Counted from the first letter of the stretch, positions 48,597 to 58,622 are shown. The stretch: DNA of 64,000 bases from Yersinia massiliensis CCUG 53443 (GCF_000312485.1 NZ_HE997647.1:62001-126000); one strand, 5' to 3'. The notes: a model not told the origin generated them from the letters alone. Program-made: numbers and translations.

Positions 48597-50042
48597 ATGA
48601 GCCTCTCGTTTGTCAGTGAGCAGTTACTCGCTGCTAACAAGCTGAACCATCAGGACTTGTTCTCAGTGTTGGGGCAATTGGCCGAACGCCGCCTCGATTA
48701 TGCTGACTTGTATTTCCAGTCCAGCTACCACGAGGCATGGGTGTTGGAAGACAGCATCATTAAAGATGGCTCTTACAATATTGATCAGGGCGTCGGTGTG
48801 CGAGCGGTCAGCGGTGAAAAAACGGGTTTTGCTTACGCAGACCAAATCACCCTGAATGCCTTGCAGCAAAGTGCTCATGCCGCGCGCAGTATTGTCCGTG
48901 AGTCAGGCAATGGCAAAGTTCATACTTTGGGTGAAATAGCGCATTCAGCGTTGTACCCGTTGCTAGACCCACTGCAAAGTTTGTCGCGGGAAGACAAAAT
49001 CGCGCTGTTGCATCGTGTCGATAAAGTCGCTCGCGCCGCTGATAAGCGAGTGCAGGAAGTCAGCGCTAGCCTGACCGGCGTTTATGAGCAGGTTCTGGTT
49101 GCCGCCACTGATGGCACATTGGCCGCCGATGTACGCCCACTCGTGCGCTTGTCCGTCAGTGTGTTGGTGGAAGACAACGGTAAACGCGAGCGTGGTGCTA
49201 GTGGTGGTGGTGGCCGTTTCGGTTATGACTACTTCTTAGAAACGGTTGATGGCGAAGTGCGAGCGGATAACTTTGCCAATGAAGCCGTGAGAATGGCGTT
49301 GGTTAACCTTTCAGCCATCGCGGCCCCTGCGGGTGCGATGCCAGTGGTACTAGGCGCAGGCTGGCCGGGCGTGTTGCTACACGAAGCCGTCGGGCATGGC
49401 TTGGAGGGCGACTTCAACCGCCGTGGTAGTTCAGTGTTCAGCGGACAGATGGGCCAGTTGGTCGCCTCTGAACTGTGTACGGTGGTCGATGATGGCACCC
49501 TACAAGGCCGCCGTGGTTCGCTGGCTATCGATGATGAAGGTGTGCCAGGTCAGTACAATGTCCTGATCGAGAACGGCATTTTGAAAGGCTATATGCAAGA
49601 TAAGCTCAATGCGCGTCTGATGGGCGTATCGCCAACAGGCAATGGCCGCCGTGAATCTTATGCGCATTTGCCGATGCCGCGCATGACCAACACTTATATG
49701 CTGGCGGGTAAATCAACACCTGAAGAGATCATCGCCAGTGTGGAGTACGGCCTTTACGCACCGAACTTTGGCGGCGGTCAGGTGGATATCACCTCCGGCA
49801 AATTTGTGTTCTCAACCTCTGAAGCCTATTTGATCGAAAAAGGCCAAATCACCCGTGCGGTGAAAGGGGCGACGTTGATTGGCTCGGGTATTGAGGCGAT
49901 GCAGCAGATCTCTATGGTCGGCAATGACTTAGCGCTGGATAAAGGCGTCGGCGTTTGCGGCAAAGAGGGCCAAAGTTTACCTGTCGGTGTCGGTCAACCA
50001 ACGCTGAAACTGGATAATCTGACTGTCGGTGGTACTGCGTAA
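48597..50042 (+). CDS. tldD: metalloprotease subunit TldD
   Basis: A 481-residue zinc protease subunit, the same length as in E. coli. The metal site is [11 protein letters not shown] (HExxxH) near residue 263. With TldE/PmbA it forms a heteromer that degrades unfolded peptides, matures microcin B17-type precursors and removes the CcdA antitoxin. Its partner gene pmbA is at 59433. It is followed by a strong terminator. Confidence 0.97.
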   Translation: MSLSFVSEQLLAANKLNHQDLFSVLGQLAERRLDYADLYFQSSYHEAWVLEDSIIKDGSYNIDQGVGVRAVSGEKTGFAYADQITLNALQQSAHAARSIVRESGNGKVHTLGEIAHSALYPLLDPLQSLSREDKIALLHRVDKVARAADKRVQEVSASLTGVYEQVLVAATDGTLAADVRPLVRLSVSVLVEDNGKRERGASGGGGRFGYDYFLETVDGEVRADNFANEAVRMALVNLSAIAAPAGAMPVVLGAGWPGVLLHEAVGHGLEGDFNRRGSSVFSGQMGQLVASELCTVVDDGTLQGRRGSLAIDDEGVPGQYNVLIENGILKGYMQDKLNARLMGVSPTGNGRRESYAHLPMPRMTNTYMLAGKSTPEEIIASVEYGLYAPNFGGGQVDITSGKFVFSTSEAYLIEKGQITRAVKGATLIGSGIEAMQQISMVGNDLALDKGVGVCGKEGQSLPVGVGQPTLKLDNLTVGGTA

Positions 50043-50057
50043 GGCGAGTTTATTGAT

Positions 50058-50094
50058 AACGGAAACTGCAATAACCGCGCAGTTTCCGTTTTAT
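50058..50094 (+). terminator. terminator after tldD
   Basis: A perfect 12-bp stem (AACGGAAACTGC / GCAGTTTCCGTT) with a 9-base loop is followed by ttatt. It starts 15 bases past the tldD stop and also separates tldD from convergent hipA. Confidence 0.88.
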
Positions 50095-50097
50095 TGA

Positions 50098-51384
50098 TTA
50101 TTTCGACAGCAGGTGTTTGTTTTGCTGATAAACATCGTTTAGTCGCTCTGCAATTAATTTTCGTGTCTCTGCTCTAATATCTAAATGCATCGCTGTATCA
50201 TGCCAATTATGGATAGCACTGACTATTTTCTCCATTGCTGCCCGCGCGTGCGCATAATTCTCAAAATTTGCCTGCGCTGCCAACTGTTGGATGGCCTTCA
50301 ATGGCGGGTTTTTGCCGTATCCAGCAAATGAGGTGCTGTGCTCCCCATAGGGTGTTGGGCTGAATGTCACATCGTAAAAGGGGGCAATTTTCCATTCACC
50401 ATTATCTTGTTGCAGGAATGCCCAGTTTTTACTGTGATCATCCTGATTAAGTGAGAATAGGTTAAATATGGCGCGGGTAAACTGTTTTTGGCCTGCAACA
50501 GGTGACTTACACAGGATTTGGCTGGCTTTTATTATCGTTTCATAATCAACAGCAGGCGTTCGGAAATCTACATCAAGCATACCGGCAAGACTATGAAAGT
50601 GATAGCGGCCCTGATGAGGTGAGCAGTCAAAACGCCGTAGTGCTAGCCAAGCAATCGCAGACGATTTTTCAGGCGGCGTAATCAGTTGCCATTGAGGCAC
50701 ATCGATACCTGCTTGTGCAGCCATTGATAGATATGCGGCTTCGCATAGCCCCTCTTCATGACCGAGATCCAGTGAGGCGGAGGTGAATTTTACCAGCCAT
50801 GGCTCCAGATCCGGTTTTGCAATCGTACTCGCTAAGGTAGCGTTATCGCGCTGAAGGTAGATTTGAGCCTTGGGTCTGGCCCCGCCCGAACTTCCGGCAT
50901 TGGCTAATTGTGCTAACACTGTCTCTGTTTGGCCGTCATATAACAGTTGTGCCTCTTCTCCCAGCATTGCCACATCAATCCAATTGCTATTGTCCTGAGT
51001 CGCATAATCAGAAGTAGGGCTATATTCTAAAGCCCCCATACCTCGATTGCCGATATAGGCCAATCTGTCCATTGCAGTGAGTTGATGCGGCAAAATTCCA
51101 TGCTGACGAAATACTCGGTTCATCAGCAATGTTCCCCAGCCATCAGGTAGTGAATCTGCAAATACGCCATGTAAACCCTGATGAGGTTCGCGAGGAGCTT
51201 GATGTAGATCGCCGTCAAAGGGCAGATTGAACGGTGATAACGTCGGGTAATTTAATAAATAATCAGGATCGTATTGGAAATATACGCCTTGAGAGTTTTG
51301 CGCTAAAACCCCGGCCAGAACTCGCTTGTTGTTGCTTAAACGACGGAAAATATCCAGTTTTTGAATCGGCACAAATTGCGTCAT
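50098..51384 (-). CDS. hipA: HipA-family serine/threonine kinase toxin
   Basis: A 428-residue HipA-like kinase. The N-terminal couple-HipA subdomain (about 1-125) contains the FADSLPDGWGTLLMNR segment; the glycine loop is GSSGGARPK (164-172); the catalytic motif is NQDDHSKNW (Asp315/316, with His and Asn in place), and the metal-binding YDVT aspartate is at 338. All parts of an active kinase are present. The E. coli homologue phosphorylates glutamyl-tRNA synthetase, but relatives hit other targets, so the target here is open. Overlaps hipB by 4 bases. Confidence 0.85.
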   Translation of the reverse strand: MTQFVPIQKLDIFRRLSNNKRVLAGVLAQNSQGVYFQYDPDYLLNYPTLSPFNLPFDGDLHQAPREPHQGLHGVFADSLPDGWGTLLMNRVFRQHGILPHQLTAMDRLAYIGNRGMGALEYSPTSDYATQDNSNWIDVAMLGEEAQLLYDGQTETVLAQLANAGSSGGARPKAQIYLQRDNATLASTIAKPDLEPWLVKFTSASLDLGHEEGLCEAAYLSMAAQAGIDVPQWQLITPPEKSSAIAWLALRRFDCSPHQGRYHFHSLAGMLDVDFRTPAVDYETIIKASQILCKSPVAGQKQFTRAIFNLFSLNQDDHSKNWAFLQQDNGEWKIAPFYDVTFSPTPYGEHSTSFAGYGKNPPLKAIQQLAAQANFENYAHARAAMEKIVSAIHNWHDTAMHLDIRAETRKLIAERLNDVYQQNKHLLSK

Positions 51385-51659
51385 GAGTTAAGTACCTCAT
51401 CAATAGTGCGGGGTGATCTTTTTTCAGCATGGGTGAGTGTAGCCAGTCCTTCCAGCGAGTCGACACATTGCCATAGTAAGATAAATTGGCGTAATGATAT
51501 CTGGCTGGTCGTTTCAAATTTTTTGATTGTTGTGGTGGGTACTGTGCTGCGTTCAGCCAGCGCTTGGCGGGACCATTTCCGCTGCTTTCGTTTTTTTCTA
51601 ACGGCATCGGCAAGTTGTTGTTGGACATCAAATGCAGACAGCAAAGTTAGGTTTTTCAT
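51381..51659 (-). CDS. hipB: HipB-like Xre-family antitoxin/repressor
   Basis: A 92-residue protein with a Cro/C1-type HTH at about residues 30-75 (WSRQALAERSTVPTTTIKKFE, here with SRQALAE as helix 2). It should neutralise HipA and repress the operon. Two GGATA-N6-TATCC operators lie just upstream. ATG 51659 is taken because the upstream in-frame start at 51698 would lie beyond the first operator. Stop and hipA start overlap as ATGA. Confidence 0.83.
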   Translation of the reverse strand: MKNLTLLSAFDVQQQLADAVRKKRKQRKWSRQALAERSTVPTTTIKKFETTSQISLRQFILLWQCVDSLEGLATLTHAEKRSPRTIDEVLNS

Positions 51660-51679
51660 TTTTTTCTCTTTTAACGAAA

Positions 51680-51736
51680 GGATACAATAATATCCCAAAA
51701 TACCTATTTTTGATATTAATGGATATTATTATATCC
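51680..51736 (-). promoter_or_regulatory. paired hipBA operators and promoter
   Basis: Two 16-bp dyads of the same design, GGATA-N6-TATCC, lie at 51680-51695 and 51721-51736. Their centres are 41 bp apart, about four helical turns. On the minus strand the outer dyad contains TATAAT, a perfect -10, so a bound repressor would cover it. E. coli HipB sites use the reverse layout TATCC-N8-GGATA. Confidence 0.75.
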
Positions 51737-51822
51737 TTTTTGTTGATTTTCCTGTGTTGCCTGTACTAGATAATGGCTGTTTAGTGAATCCAACCGTTGG
51801 GAGCGGGAGTGCGTGACAGTAT

Positions 51823-52734
51823 TCAGCGATACCCCTGATAAATTTGCGCTACGCCCTTAAAATATTCCGTCAAATAATCGATACAAACTTGAACCTTGAG
51901 CGGCATTTTGTCTTTTTCGGTATAAAGTGCATAGACCGGACGTGGGTCTGAATGATATTTCTTGAACAGCACTTCCACTTCACCGCGCTTAATTTCTTCT
52001 ATCACCCACATTAACGGCGCATAAGCGATACCTGCACCCGCTTTCAGCCAACAAATCATGGTTTGCGAATCGTTGGTCACAAAACGGCCTTGTGGGGATA
52101 TTTGTGTCGTGATGCCCTCAGGTGCGATCAACTCGAAATTACTGTCTGGCCTGACGCTATATTCCAACCACGAGAAATTGGTCATATCACTGGGCTTTTC
52201 GGGCGTGCCATGCTGCAACAAGTAGCTTTTGGCCGCGCAGACAACCATCGGCATAGAACCGAGGCGGCGGGAAAATAGCCCCGAATCTTGCAATGCCCCG
52301 ACGCGAATCACCACATCCAATCCATCAGTGATCAGATCCGGTGCGGGAATGCCTGTCACCAAATTGACGGACAGGCCGGGATACTCTTTCAGCATCTCCG
52401 CTGTCATGGTCGCCAGAACATTTTGTGCCATGGTGGATGAGCTGCCAATGCGCAATGTGCCGGTGGGGGTATTGTTGAAGGCATATAACTGCTCATGCAC
52501 TTCTTGCACTTCCTGCAACATACGCCGGCAACCTTGATAATAAATCCGGCCCGCTTCTGTCAGCCCAATACGCCGCGTACTACGATTAAGTAACTTAACA
52601 TTCAGCTCAGTTTCCAGCTTTGATACCGTCTGGCTGATAGAGGACACGCTCATCTCCAACTGCCTGGCCGCCGCGGTAAAAGAGCCGCATTCAACCACTT
52701 TGGCAAACACCGACATTCGTTTTAATCTTTCCAT
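51823..52734 (-). CDS. aaeR: LysR-family regulator AaeR
   Basis: A 303-residue LysR-type regulator. HTH residues 1-60 include FTAAARQLEMSVSSISQTVSK; the effector domain follows. It is divergent from aaeXAB, which AaeR activates in E. coli in response to p-hydroxybenzoate and related acids. In pathogens the orthologue is also called QseA. The start MERLKRMSVF matches the family. Confidence 0.93.
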   Translation of the reverse strand: MERLKRMSVFAKVVECGSFTAAARQLEMSVSSISQTVSKLETELNVKLLNRSTRRIGLTEAGRIYYQGCRRMLQEVQEVHEQLYAFNNTPTGTLRIGSSSTMAQNVLATMTAEMLKEYPGLSVNLVTGIPAPDLITDGLDVVIRVGALQDSGLFSRRLGSMPMVVCAAKSYLLQHGTPEKPSDMTNFSWLEYSVRPDSNFELIAPEGITTQISPQGRFVTNDSQTMICWLKAGAGIAYAPLMWVIEEIKRGEVEVLFKKYHSDPRPVYALYTEKDKMPLKVQVCIDYLTEYFKGVAQIYQGYR

Positions 52735-52787
52735 TGTTTGCCCTATTTAAGTTTTGTTTTCGTCTCGATTGTTAACTCTAGCTTAAA

Positions 52788-52803
52788 AGTGATTTAGATC
52801 ACA
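52788..52803. promoter_or_regulatory. strong CRP site in the aaeR-aaeX divergent region
   Basis: AGTGATTTAGATCACA matches TGTGA-N6-TCACA at 9 of 10 defined bases, and the 22-base context matches the extended CRP consensus at about 18 positions. A long-range inverted repeat TATAGTGG (52836-52843) and CCACTATA (52909-52916) lies in the same 326-base gap and may include AaeR half-sites. No gene is seen in the gap. Confidence 0.65.
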
Positions 52804-53060
52804 CATTGTAGATAAGTTGATAATAAGCAGGCTAATATAGTGGTGTCGTGAATTGTCCGAAGTCTGAATGCTGCGTAGCGAAAGTCTTTTCTCGCCTTGT
52901 CTAGCTTGCCACTATACCGAACAATCAAGTTTAACCGATAAGTCTGCCTGATAGTTGGAGCTTTTCACCGTGGCAGAAAAGGTGGGATGAGTGCCCGTGT
53001 AACGTCCGATTATTCACTCAGGCATGTTCACCGACATCCTATAATAGAAAGGATTTAAGA

Positions 53061-53264
53061 ATGAGTTTACTTCCGGTGATGGTTATTTTCGGTCTCTCTT
53101 TTCCGCCGATATTTCTGGAGCTGCTACTTTCGCTGGCACTGTTTTTTGTTGTGCGCCGTTTGCTGCAACCGACAGGTATTTATGAGTTTGTTTGGCACCC
53201 AGCCCTCTTTAATACTGCGTTGTACGGTTGCCTTTTATATTTAATTTCTCGTTTCTTCTCCTGA
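53061..53264 (+). CDS. aaeX: AaeX small membrane protein (DUF1656)
   Basis: A 67-residue inner-membrane protein with two hydrophobic segments, [18 protein letters not shown] and the C-terminal [16 protein letters not shown]. It is the conserved first gene of aaeXAB; its function is unknown but it probably supports the efflux pump. AAAGGA lies 8 bases upstream. Confidence 0.94.
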   Translation: MSLLPVMVIFGLSFPPIFLELLLSLALFFVVRRLLQPTGIYEFVWHPALFNTALYGCLLYLISRFFS

Positions 53265-53271
53265 GGTCGCC

Positions 53272-54207
53272 GTGAGTACTTTTTCATTAAAAATAATCCG
53301 CATCGGCATCACCTTATTGGTGGTTTTACTGGCGATTATCGCTGTTTTCAAAGTTTGGGCGTTTTATACCGAATCACCGTGGACCCGTGATGCAAAATTT
53401 ACCGCTGATGTGGTTGCGATCGCACCCGATGTCAGTGGATTAATTACCGACGTACCGGTTAAAGACAACCAGTTGGTGCAGCAAGGCCAAGTATTATTTG
53501 TCATTGACCAACCTCGCTATCAGCAAGCGTTAGCTGAGGCAGAAGCGGATGTCGCCTATTACCAAACGCTGGCTGCTGAGAAGCAGCGAGAATCTGGTCG
53601 TCGGCAGCGCTTAGGGGTTCAGGCGTTATCACAAGAAGAGATTGACCAATCCAGTAACGTGTTGCAAACCGTTCGTCATCAACTGGCAAAAGCCATTGCT
53701 GTGCGTGATTTAGCCAAACTGGATCTAGAACGCACCACGGTACGTGCGCCAGCGCAGGGTTGGGTGACTAACCTGAATGTGCATGCGGGGGAATTTATTA
53801 ATCGAGGCGCAACGGCTGTTGCACTGGTGAAAAAAGATACATTCTATATTTTGGCCTACCTAGAAGAGACCAAGTTAGATGGGGTGAAACCGGGGGATCG
53901 GGCAGAAATCACGCCACTGGGCAGTAACCGCATTCTGCATGGTACAGTCGATAGCATCTCGGCCGGTGTCACCAACAGCAGCAGTAGTGCGGATAGCAAA
54001 GGGCTCGCCACCATCGACAATAATCTGGAATGGGTGCGTTTAGCGCAGCGCGTGCCAGTGAAGATTCGCTTAGATAGCGAAGATCAGCAACATCCGTACC
54101 CAGCCGGTACCACGGCGACAGTGGTGATCACCGGAGCCAATGATCGCGACCCCAATCAGGCATCACCTGTGATTAAGCTGATGCACCGTCTGCGCGAGTT
54201 TGGCTAA
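53272..54207 (+). CDS. aaeA: aromatic acid efflux membrane-fusion protein AaeA
   Basis: A 311-residue HlyD-type periplasmic adaptor with an N-terminal membrane anchor (about 11-30), a lipoyl-like beta domain ([20 protein letters not shown], split around VKDNQLV), a helical hairpin and a second beta domain. It couples AaeB to outer steps of p-hydroxybenzoate efflux. The GTG start at 53272 has GAGG 6 bases upstream. Confidence 0.95.
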   Translation: MSTFSLKIIRIGITLLVVLLAIIAVFKVWAFYTESPWTRDAKFTADVVAIAPDVSGLITDVPVKDNQLVQQGQVLFVIDQPRYQQALAEAEADVAYYQTLAAEKQRESGRRQRLGVQALSQEEIDQSSNVLQTVRHQLAKAIAVRDLAKLDLERTTVRAPAQGWVTNLNVHAGEFINRGATAVALVKKDTFYILAYLEETKLDGVKPGDRAEITPLGSNRILHGTVDSISAGVTNSSSSADSKGLATIDNNLEWVRLAQRVPVKIRLDSEDQQHPYPAGTTATVVITGANDRDPNQASPVIKLMHRLREFG

Positions 54208-54208
54208 G

Positions 54209-56164
54209 ATGAACAGCCCCACCTTTATTCGCCTGCGCTTTGCTTTTAAGCTGAGTTTTGCCATTGTCGCTGCGCTGTTTCTTGGCTTTCATTTGCAGTT
54301 GGAAACACCACGCTGGTCGGTACTGACGGCTGCGATTGTCGCCGCCGGTCCAGCCTTTGCCGCCGGTGGTGAACCCTTCTCTGGTGCAATCCGCCACCGT
54401 GGCTGGCTGCGTATTATTGGGACGTTTATCGGCTGTATTGGCGGATTGGTCATTATCGTGCTGACCATCAGAGCGCCCGTTTTAACGCTTATGCTCTGTT
54501 GTCTATGGGCCGGTGTTTGCACTTGGATCTCATCACTGGTGCGCGTCGAAAACTCCTATGCTTTTGGTCTGGCCGGTTACACCGCGCTGATTATCATCGT
54601 CACAACCGGTGAAACGCCGCTCTTGACGCCGCAGTTTGCGGTTGAGCGTTGTAGCGAAATTGTGCTGGGGATCGTCTGCGCCGTGATGGCGGATTTACTG
54701 TTTTCCCCGCGTTCAATTAAACAGGATATTGATCGGCTGGTGGATAAGGTGCTGGTGGATCAATACAAATTGCTGCAACTGTGTATTCGTCCCGCCGAAA
54801 AAACAGAAATCGATCGCGCTTGGAATGATTTGGTCAAAAACACAACCGCGCTCAATGGGATGCGCAGCTATTTGATGATGGAGTCATCCCGCTGGCAGCG
54901 TTGTGATCGCCGCTTACGCGTATTGCATACCGAATCCCTCGCCTTGATCACCCAAGCGTGCGAAAGCTATCTGGTGCAGACCTATCACCCGGACATTTTG
55001 ACGCCTGAGCTGAAAAGCATGTTGAGCGAGCCCGCATCGACACCTGCTGAGATACATCAGCGGCTGAAAGAGTTACGTCAATTTATTGGCGCGAGCCACA
55101 GTGAAGCCATCCCTCAAACTATCAGCAGTTGGGTGGGTGCCGCGACCCGCTATTTATTGCTCGCGAAAGGGATACACACCAATAGCAGTATCAGTGCCGT
55201 AGAGGAAGGAATCCTGTCGAGAGAAGTGCCTGTCAAACATGTCTCTGCCGAAGGCCATCACGCTATGATCAATGGATTGCGTACTGGTATCGCGACGGCG
55301 ATCGGTGGGTTGTTCTGGCTATGGACAGGCTGGACGTCTGGCGCTGGCTGCATGGTCATGATTGCGGTGGTCACTTCATTGGCGATGCGTACGCCCAACC
55401 CGCGTATGGTCGCCATCGACTTCCTGTTAGGGGTGGTTATGGCACTGCCGATTGGTGCGCTTTACTTTATGTTTATTATTCCGTCCACGCAGCAAAGTTT
55501 GCTGCTGCTGTGTATCAGCTTGGGTTTACTGGCTTTTGTGATTGGTATCGAAGTGCAGAAGCGGCGTTTGGGGTCATTGGGGACATTAGCCAGTACCATC
55601 AATATTATGGTGCTAAGCAATCCGATGGAATTTAACGTGAGCTTGTTTCTCGACAGCGCGTTGGGGCAAATCGTTGGCTGCTTTGTTTCCCTGATTGTCT
55701 TGCTGCTGATCCGTGATAATGCCAAAGATAGAACGGGCAGAACGTTATTAAACCGTTTTGTTTATAGCGCGGTATCGGCTCTGACCACCAATCAAGCGCG
55801 CCGCAGCGAAAATCATTTACCGATGCTCTATCAGCAACTAAACCAATTATTAATGATGTTCCCTGGCGATATCGATAAGTATCGTCTGGCATTAACGTTG
55901 ATCATCGCCCATCAGCGGCTTAATCACACCGAAATCCCCGCAAATGTTGAATTGAGTGCCTTTCATAAGCAAATCCGCTATACCGCTGATCGTGTCATTA
56001 ATGCGAAGAATGATCAGAAACGGCGTTATTACTTTGCTCGGTTATTACAAGAATTGGATCAATACCAACAAAAATTATTGGATTATCAGTTATCTGATTC
56101 GATTGCCCAACCCGTGAAGCGGCTCGCGGAGATGTTGCACCGATATCAGAGTGCTCTTATCTAG
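54209..56164 (+). CDS. aaeB: aromatic acid efflux pump AaeB (FUSC family)
   Basis: A 651-residue inner-membrane pump with two sets of about six helices (residues 15-160 and 360-510) separated and followed by cytoplasmic domains, as in the fusaric-acid resistance family. It exports hydroxylated aromatic carboxylates when metabolism overflows. ATG 54209 lies one base after the aaeA stop; an in-frame TTG nine bases upstream is less likely. Confidence 0.95.
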   Translation: MNSPTFIRLRFAFKLSFAIVAALFLGFHLQLETPRWSVLTAAIVAAGPAFAAGGEPFSGAIRHRGWLRIIGTFIGCIGGLVIIVLTIRAPVLTLMLCCLWAGVCTWISSLVRVENSYAFGLAGYTALIIIVTTGETPLLTPQFAVERCSEIVLGIVCAVMADLLFSPRSIKQDIDRLVDKVLVDQYKLLQLCIRPAEKTEIDRAWNDLVKNTTALNGMRSYLMMESSRWQRCDRRLRVLHTESLALITQACESYLVQTYHPDILTPELKSMLSEPASTPAEIHQRLKELRQFIGASHSEAIPQTISSWVGAATRYLLLAKGIHTNSSISAVEEGILSREVPVKHVSAEGHHAMINGLRTGIATAIGGLFWLWTGWTSGAGCMVMIAVVTSLAMRTPNPRMVAIDFLLGVVMALPIGALYFMFIIPSTQQSLLLLCISLGLLAFVIGIEVQKRRLGSLGTLASTINIMVLSNPMEFNVSLFLDSALGQIVGCFVSLIVLLLIRDNAKDRTGRTLLNRFVYSAVSALTTNQARRSENHLPMLYQQLNQLLMMFPGDIDKYRLALTLIIAHQRLNHTEIPANVELSAFHKQIRYTADRVINAKNDQKRRYYFARLLQELDQYQQKLLDYQLSDSIAQPVKRLAEMLHRYQSALI

Positions 56165-56216
56165 TTAACGCGGGAAAGGGGGTAAGCTGTTCTCATCGTC
56201 TTTTCAAGGGCTATAC

Positions 56217-56252
56217 TTCTATCAAACAATCTTTTTCTATCAAACAATCTTT
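56217..56252. repeat. 18-bp perfect tandem duplication upstream of gabD
   Basis: TTCTATCAAACAATCTTT occurs at 56217-56234 and again at 56235-56252 without mismatch. It lies in the promoter or leader of the dehydrogenase gene. Confidence 0.85.
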
Positions 56253-56303
56253 CCGCGCCCTTCACTGATGGAGGGCATTACTTCCCTAAAGGAGGTCGAC
56301 AAG

Positions 56304-57785
56304 ATGTCAGCATCACATTCCATACAGAATCCATTACAGACCCAACAGCACAGCGACGGTGTTTACCACCTCGGCTACTTTGTGGGGGGTAAATGGCACC
56401 AAGCGCAAGACACGTTTGAGGTCCGCAATCCCGCCACTGGCGAATTAGTCGCCAAAGTGGCAAAAGCTGGCAAAAATGAAACCGAAGCTGCCATTCAAGC
56501 CGCCAGTGAGGCATTCCCTGCTTGGCGCAAAACACCGGCTAAACAACGGGCAGAAATTCTCCAGCGTTGGTATTTACTGATCATGGAACATCAGCAAGCC
56601 TTGGCTGAGATAATGGTTTCAGAGCAAGGTAAACCACTGAAAGAAGCATTAGGTGAAGTGGCCTACGCTGCCAGCTTTATTCAATGGTTTAGTGAGCAAG
56701 CCAAACGTGCCAACGGTGAAATCATTCCCCCCGCCAAAGAAGGGGCGCGTATTTTTGCGACGCGCGAACCGGTTGGCGTTGTCGCGGCTATCACGCCGTG
56801 GAATTTCCCGCTAGCGATGCTGACCCGTAAACTCGGCCCGGCATTGGCTGCCGGTTGTACTGGGCTGATTAAACCTGCCAATAACACCCCACTGTCAGCT
56901 TTCGCCTTACTGGCATTAGCTGAAAAAGCGGGTGTGCCAGCGGGTGTGCTGAATGGTGTTGCCGGTGATACCCATGCTATCAGTGATGCCATCATGGCCA
57001 GCTCTGATGTGCGCAAAATCTCTTTCACCGGCTCCACTGAAGTGGGCAAAACTCTGATGCGCAATGCTGCCGCGACCATGAAAAAGATTTCGATGGAATT
57101 GGGCGGCAATGCACCCTATATCGTGTTTGATGATGCAGATTTAGAGGCTGCGGTCGCGGGGGCGATGGCCTGTAAATTCCGCAATGCTGGGCAGGTCTGT
57201 GTCTGCGTCAATCGCTTCTATATTCAAGAGGGCGTGTACGATGCGTTTGTCAGCCGCTTGGCCGCTGAGGTCAAAAAGTTGAGAGTGGGCAACGGCATGG
57301 ATAAAGACGTTGATATGGGGCCATTGATTAATCTCGCGGGGCTGGAGAAGGTCGAGGATCACGTTAAAGATGCTCTCGAAAAAGGTGGCCGATTATTGGC
57401 GGGTGGCCATCGTCATAAATTAGGCGGTAACTTCTTCGAACCGACAGTAATTGCCGATGCCAACGAACAGATGAAAGTGGCTTCTGAAGAGACATTTGGC
57501 CCGTTGGCAGCATGCTTCCGCTTTAAAACGGAAGACGAAGTCATTAAGCGCGCCAATCACACGCCATTTGGGCTTGCGGCCTATTTTTACACCCAGAATC
57601 TGCAACGGGTATTTCGCGTTTCAGAGGCATTGGAAAGCGGCATGATCGGTGTTAATGAAAGCTCAGTATCGACAGAACTTGCCCCCTTCGGTGGTGTGAA
57701 AGAATCCGGTCTGGGCCGCGAAGGTTCAGTGCTAGGATTAGAAGAGTTTATGGAAGTTAAAACCCTGCATTTAGGCAATCTGTAA
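56304..57785 (+). CDS. gabD: succinate-semialdehyde dehydrogenase (GabD-like)
   Basis: A 493-residue NAD(P)+-dependent aldehyde dehydrogenase. Markers are PWNFPLAMLTRKLGPALAAG (cofactor site, split by KLGP), FTGSTEVGKTL, ELGGNAP with the general-base Glu, and GQVCVCVN with the catalytic Cys and the second Cys two residues on that forms the redox switch in GabD. It oxidises succinate semialdehyde to succinate in GABA breakdown. ATG 56304 has AAAGGAGG 9 bases upstream. No gabT or gabP is nearby, so the natural aldehyde could differ. Confidence 0.83.
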   Translation: MSASHSIQNPLQTQQHSDGVYHLGYFVGGKWHQAQDTFEVRNPATGELVAKVAKAGKNETEAAIQAASEAFPAWRKTPAKQRAEILQRWYLLIMEHQQALAEIMVSEQGKPLKEALGEVAYAASFIQWFSEQAKRANGEIIPPAKEGARIFATREPVGVVAAITPWNFPLAMLTRKLGPALAAGCTGLIKPANNTPLSAFALLALAEKAGVPAGVLNGVAGDTHAISDAIMASSDVRKISFTGSTEVGKTLMRNAAATMKKISMELGGNAPYIVFDDADLEAAVAGAMACKFRNAGQVCVCVNRFYIQEGVYDAFVSRLAAEVKKLRVGNGMDKDVDMGPLINLAGLEKVEDHVKDALEKGGRLLAGGHRHKLGGNFFEPTVIADANEQMKVASEETFGPLAACFRFKTEDEVIKRANHTPFGLAAYFYTQNLQRVFRVSEALESGMIGVNESSVSTELAPFGGVKESGLGREGSVLGLEEFMEVKTLHLGNL

Positions 57786-57877
57786 GTCAGATGAGTAAAT
57801 CACTTTCGGTGAGATGTGAACGATCACTATATGCAGTACAACTGTTTTTGGACGCTTAAGGGTTAAGGAGGGCCATA

Positions 57878-58351
57878 ATGAATAAACGGATTATCACGAT
57901 TTTAGGCGCGGTACTGCTGCTGCTCGTCGCAGCCCTGCAAGGTTTTGATGGAGTCACTGCGCGTGATATTGGTCAATCACCCGATCTGGCGCGCCCATCG
58001 GTATCGACACCGGCATCTATCGAGCAATTAACCCAGCACAAACCGGTGGTGGAATATCTACAAAAACACCACCGGTTGCCGGATTTTTACATCACCAAGC
58101 AGCAGGCCCGTCAGAAGGGCTGGGATCCCAAGGAAGGTAATCTGTGTCAGGTGTTACCGGGGCGGGCAATCGGTGGCGATCGTTTTTCTAACCGTGAACG
58201 TCAACTGCCTGAGGCCAAGGGGCGTAACTGGCGTGAGGCTGATGTGAATTATCGCTGTGGTCACCGTGGCAGCGATCGGTTGTTGTACTCAAATGATGGC
58301 CTGATTTATCTGACTCAGGATCACTACAAGCATTTCATTCGGATGGGGTGA
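57878..58351 (+). CDS. secreted barnase-family ribonuclease
   Basis: A 157-residue protein. Residues 1-20 form a signal peptide or anchor, followed by a linker and a full barnase domain from about 52. The catalytic set is complete: Lys74 (YITKQQA), Glu120 (WREADVNY), Arg130/Arg134 (HRGSDR) and His149 (DHYKHF). Whole segments track Bacillus barnase (ITK..A...GW, IGGDRFSNRE, LLYSNDGLIY). Cys90 and Cys127, absent from barnase, could form a disulfide in the periplasm. The barstar gene starts 4 bases after its stop. E. coli keeps only the barstar relative (YhcO) at this locus, next to the aae genes. Confidence 0.9.
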   Translation: MNKRIITILGAVLLLLVAALQGFDGVTARDIGQSPDLARPSVSTPASIEQLTQHKPVVEYLQKHHRLPDFYITKQQARQKGWDPKEGNLCQVLPGRAIGGDRFSNRERQLPEAKGRNWREADVNYRCGHRGSDRLLYSNDGLIYLTQDHYKHFIRMG

Positions 58352-58355
58352 GAAA

Positions 58356-58622
58356 ATGGTAAAAGTGGCATTCGATTTTGACCATATACCTGATTTCCCT
58401 GCATTTTACCGTGAATTCTCTCAGAAGTTTGCCCTGAGCGAAGATTTTGGCGCGAATCTGGATGCGTTGTGGGATGTGGTAACAGGCGAGATAGCATTAC
58501 CGGTAGAGATTGAGTTTATTCATTTCAATCACCGCCGGAAACGCCGTTTTGGGGCGATAGTTTTGTTGCTCGAAGAGGCAGAAGAAGAGCTGGCAGGGAG
58601 TCTGCGCTTTAATATTAACTAA
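58356..58622 (+). CDS. barstar-family ribonuclease inhibitor (YhcO-like)
   Basis: An 88-residue cytosolic protein with the barstar core FGANLDALWDVVTG; Asp36 and Asp40 match the two aspartates of barstar that plug the barnase active site. It begins 4 bases after the ribonuclease stop, so the two are made together and the cell is protected from RNase that fails to be exported. Confidence 0.9.
   Translation: MVKVAFDFDHIPDFPAFYREFSQKFALSEDFGANLDALWDVVTGEIALPVEIEFIHFNHRRKRRFGAIVLLLEEAEEELAGSLRFNIN

Noticed and set aside
52806..52838. Promoter for aaeX placed at TAATAT 52833
   Set aside because: No -35 hexamer at 16-18 bases upstream, and the CRP site would fall at a non-standard distance.
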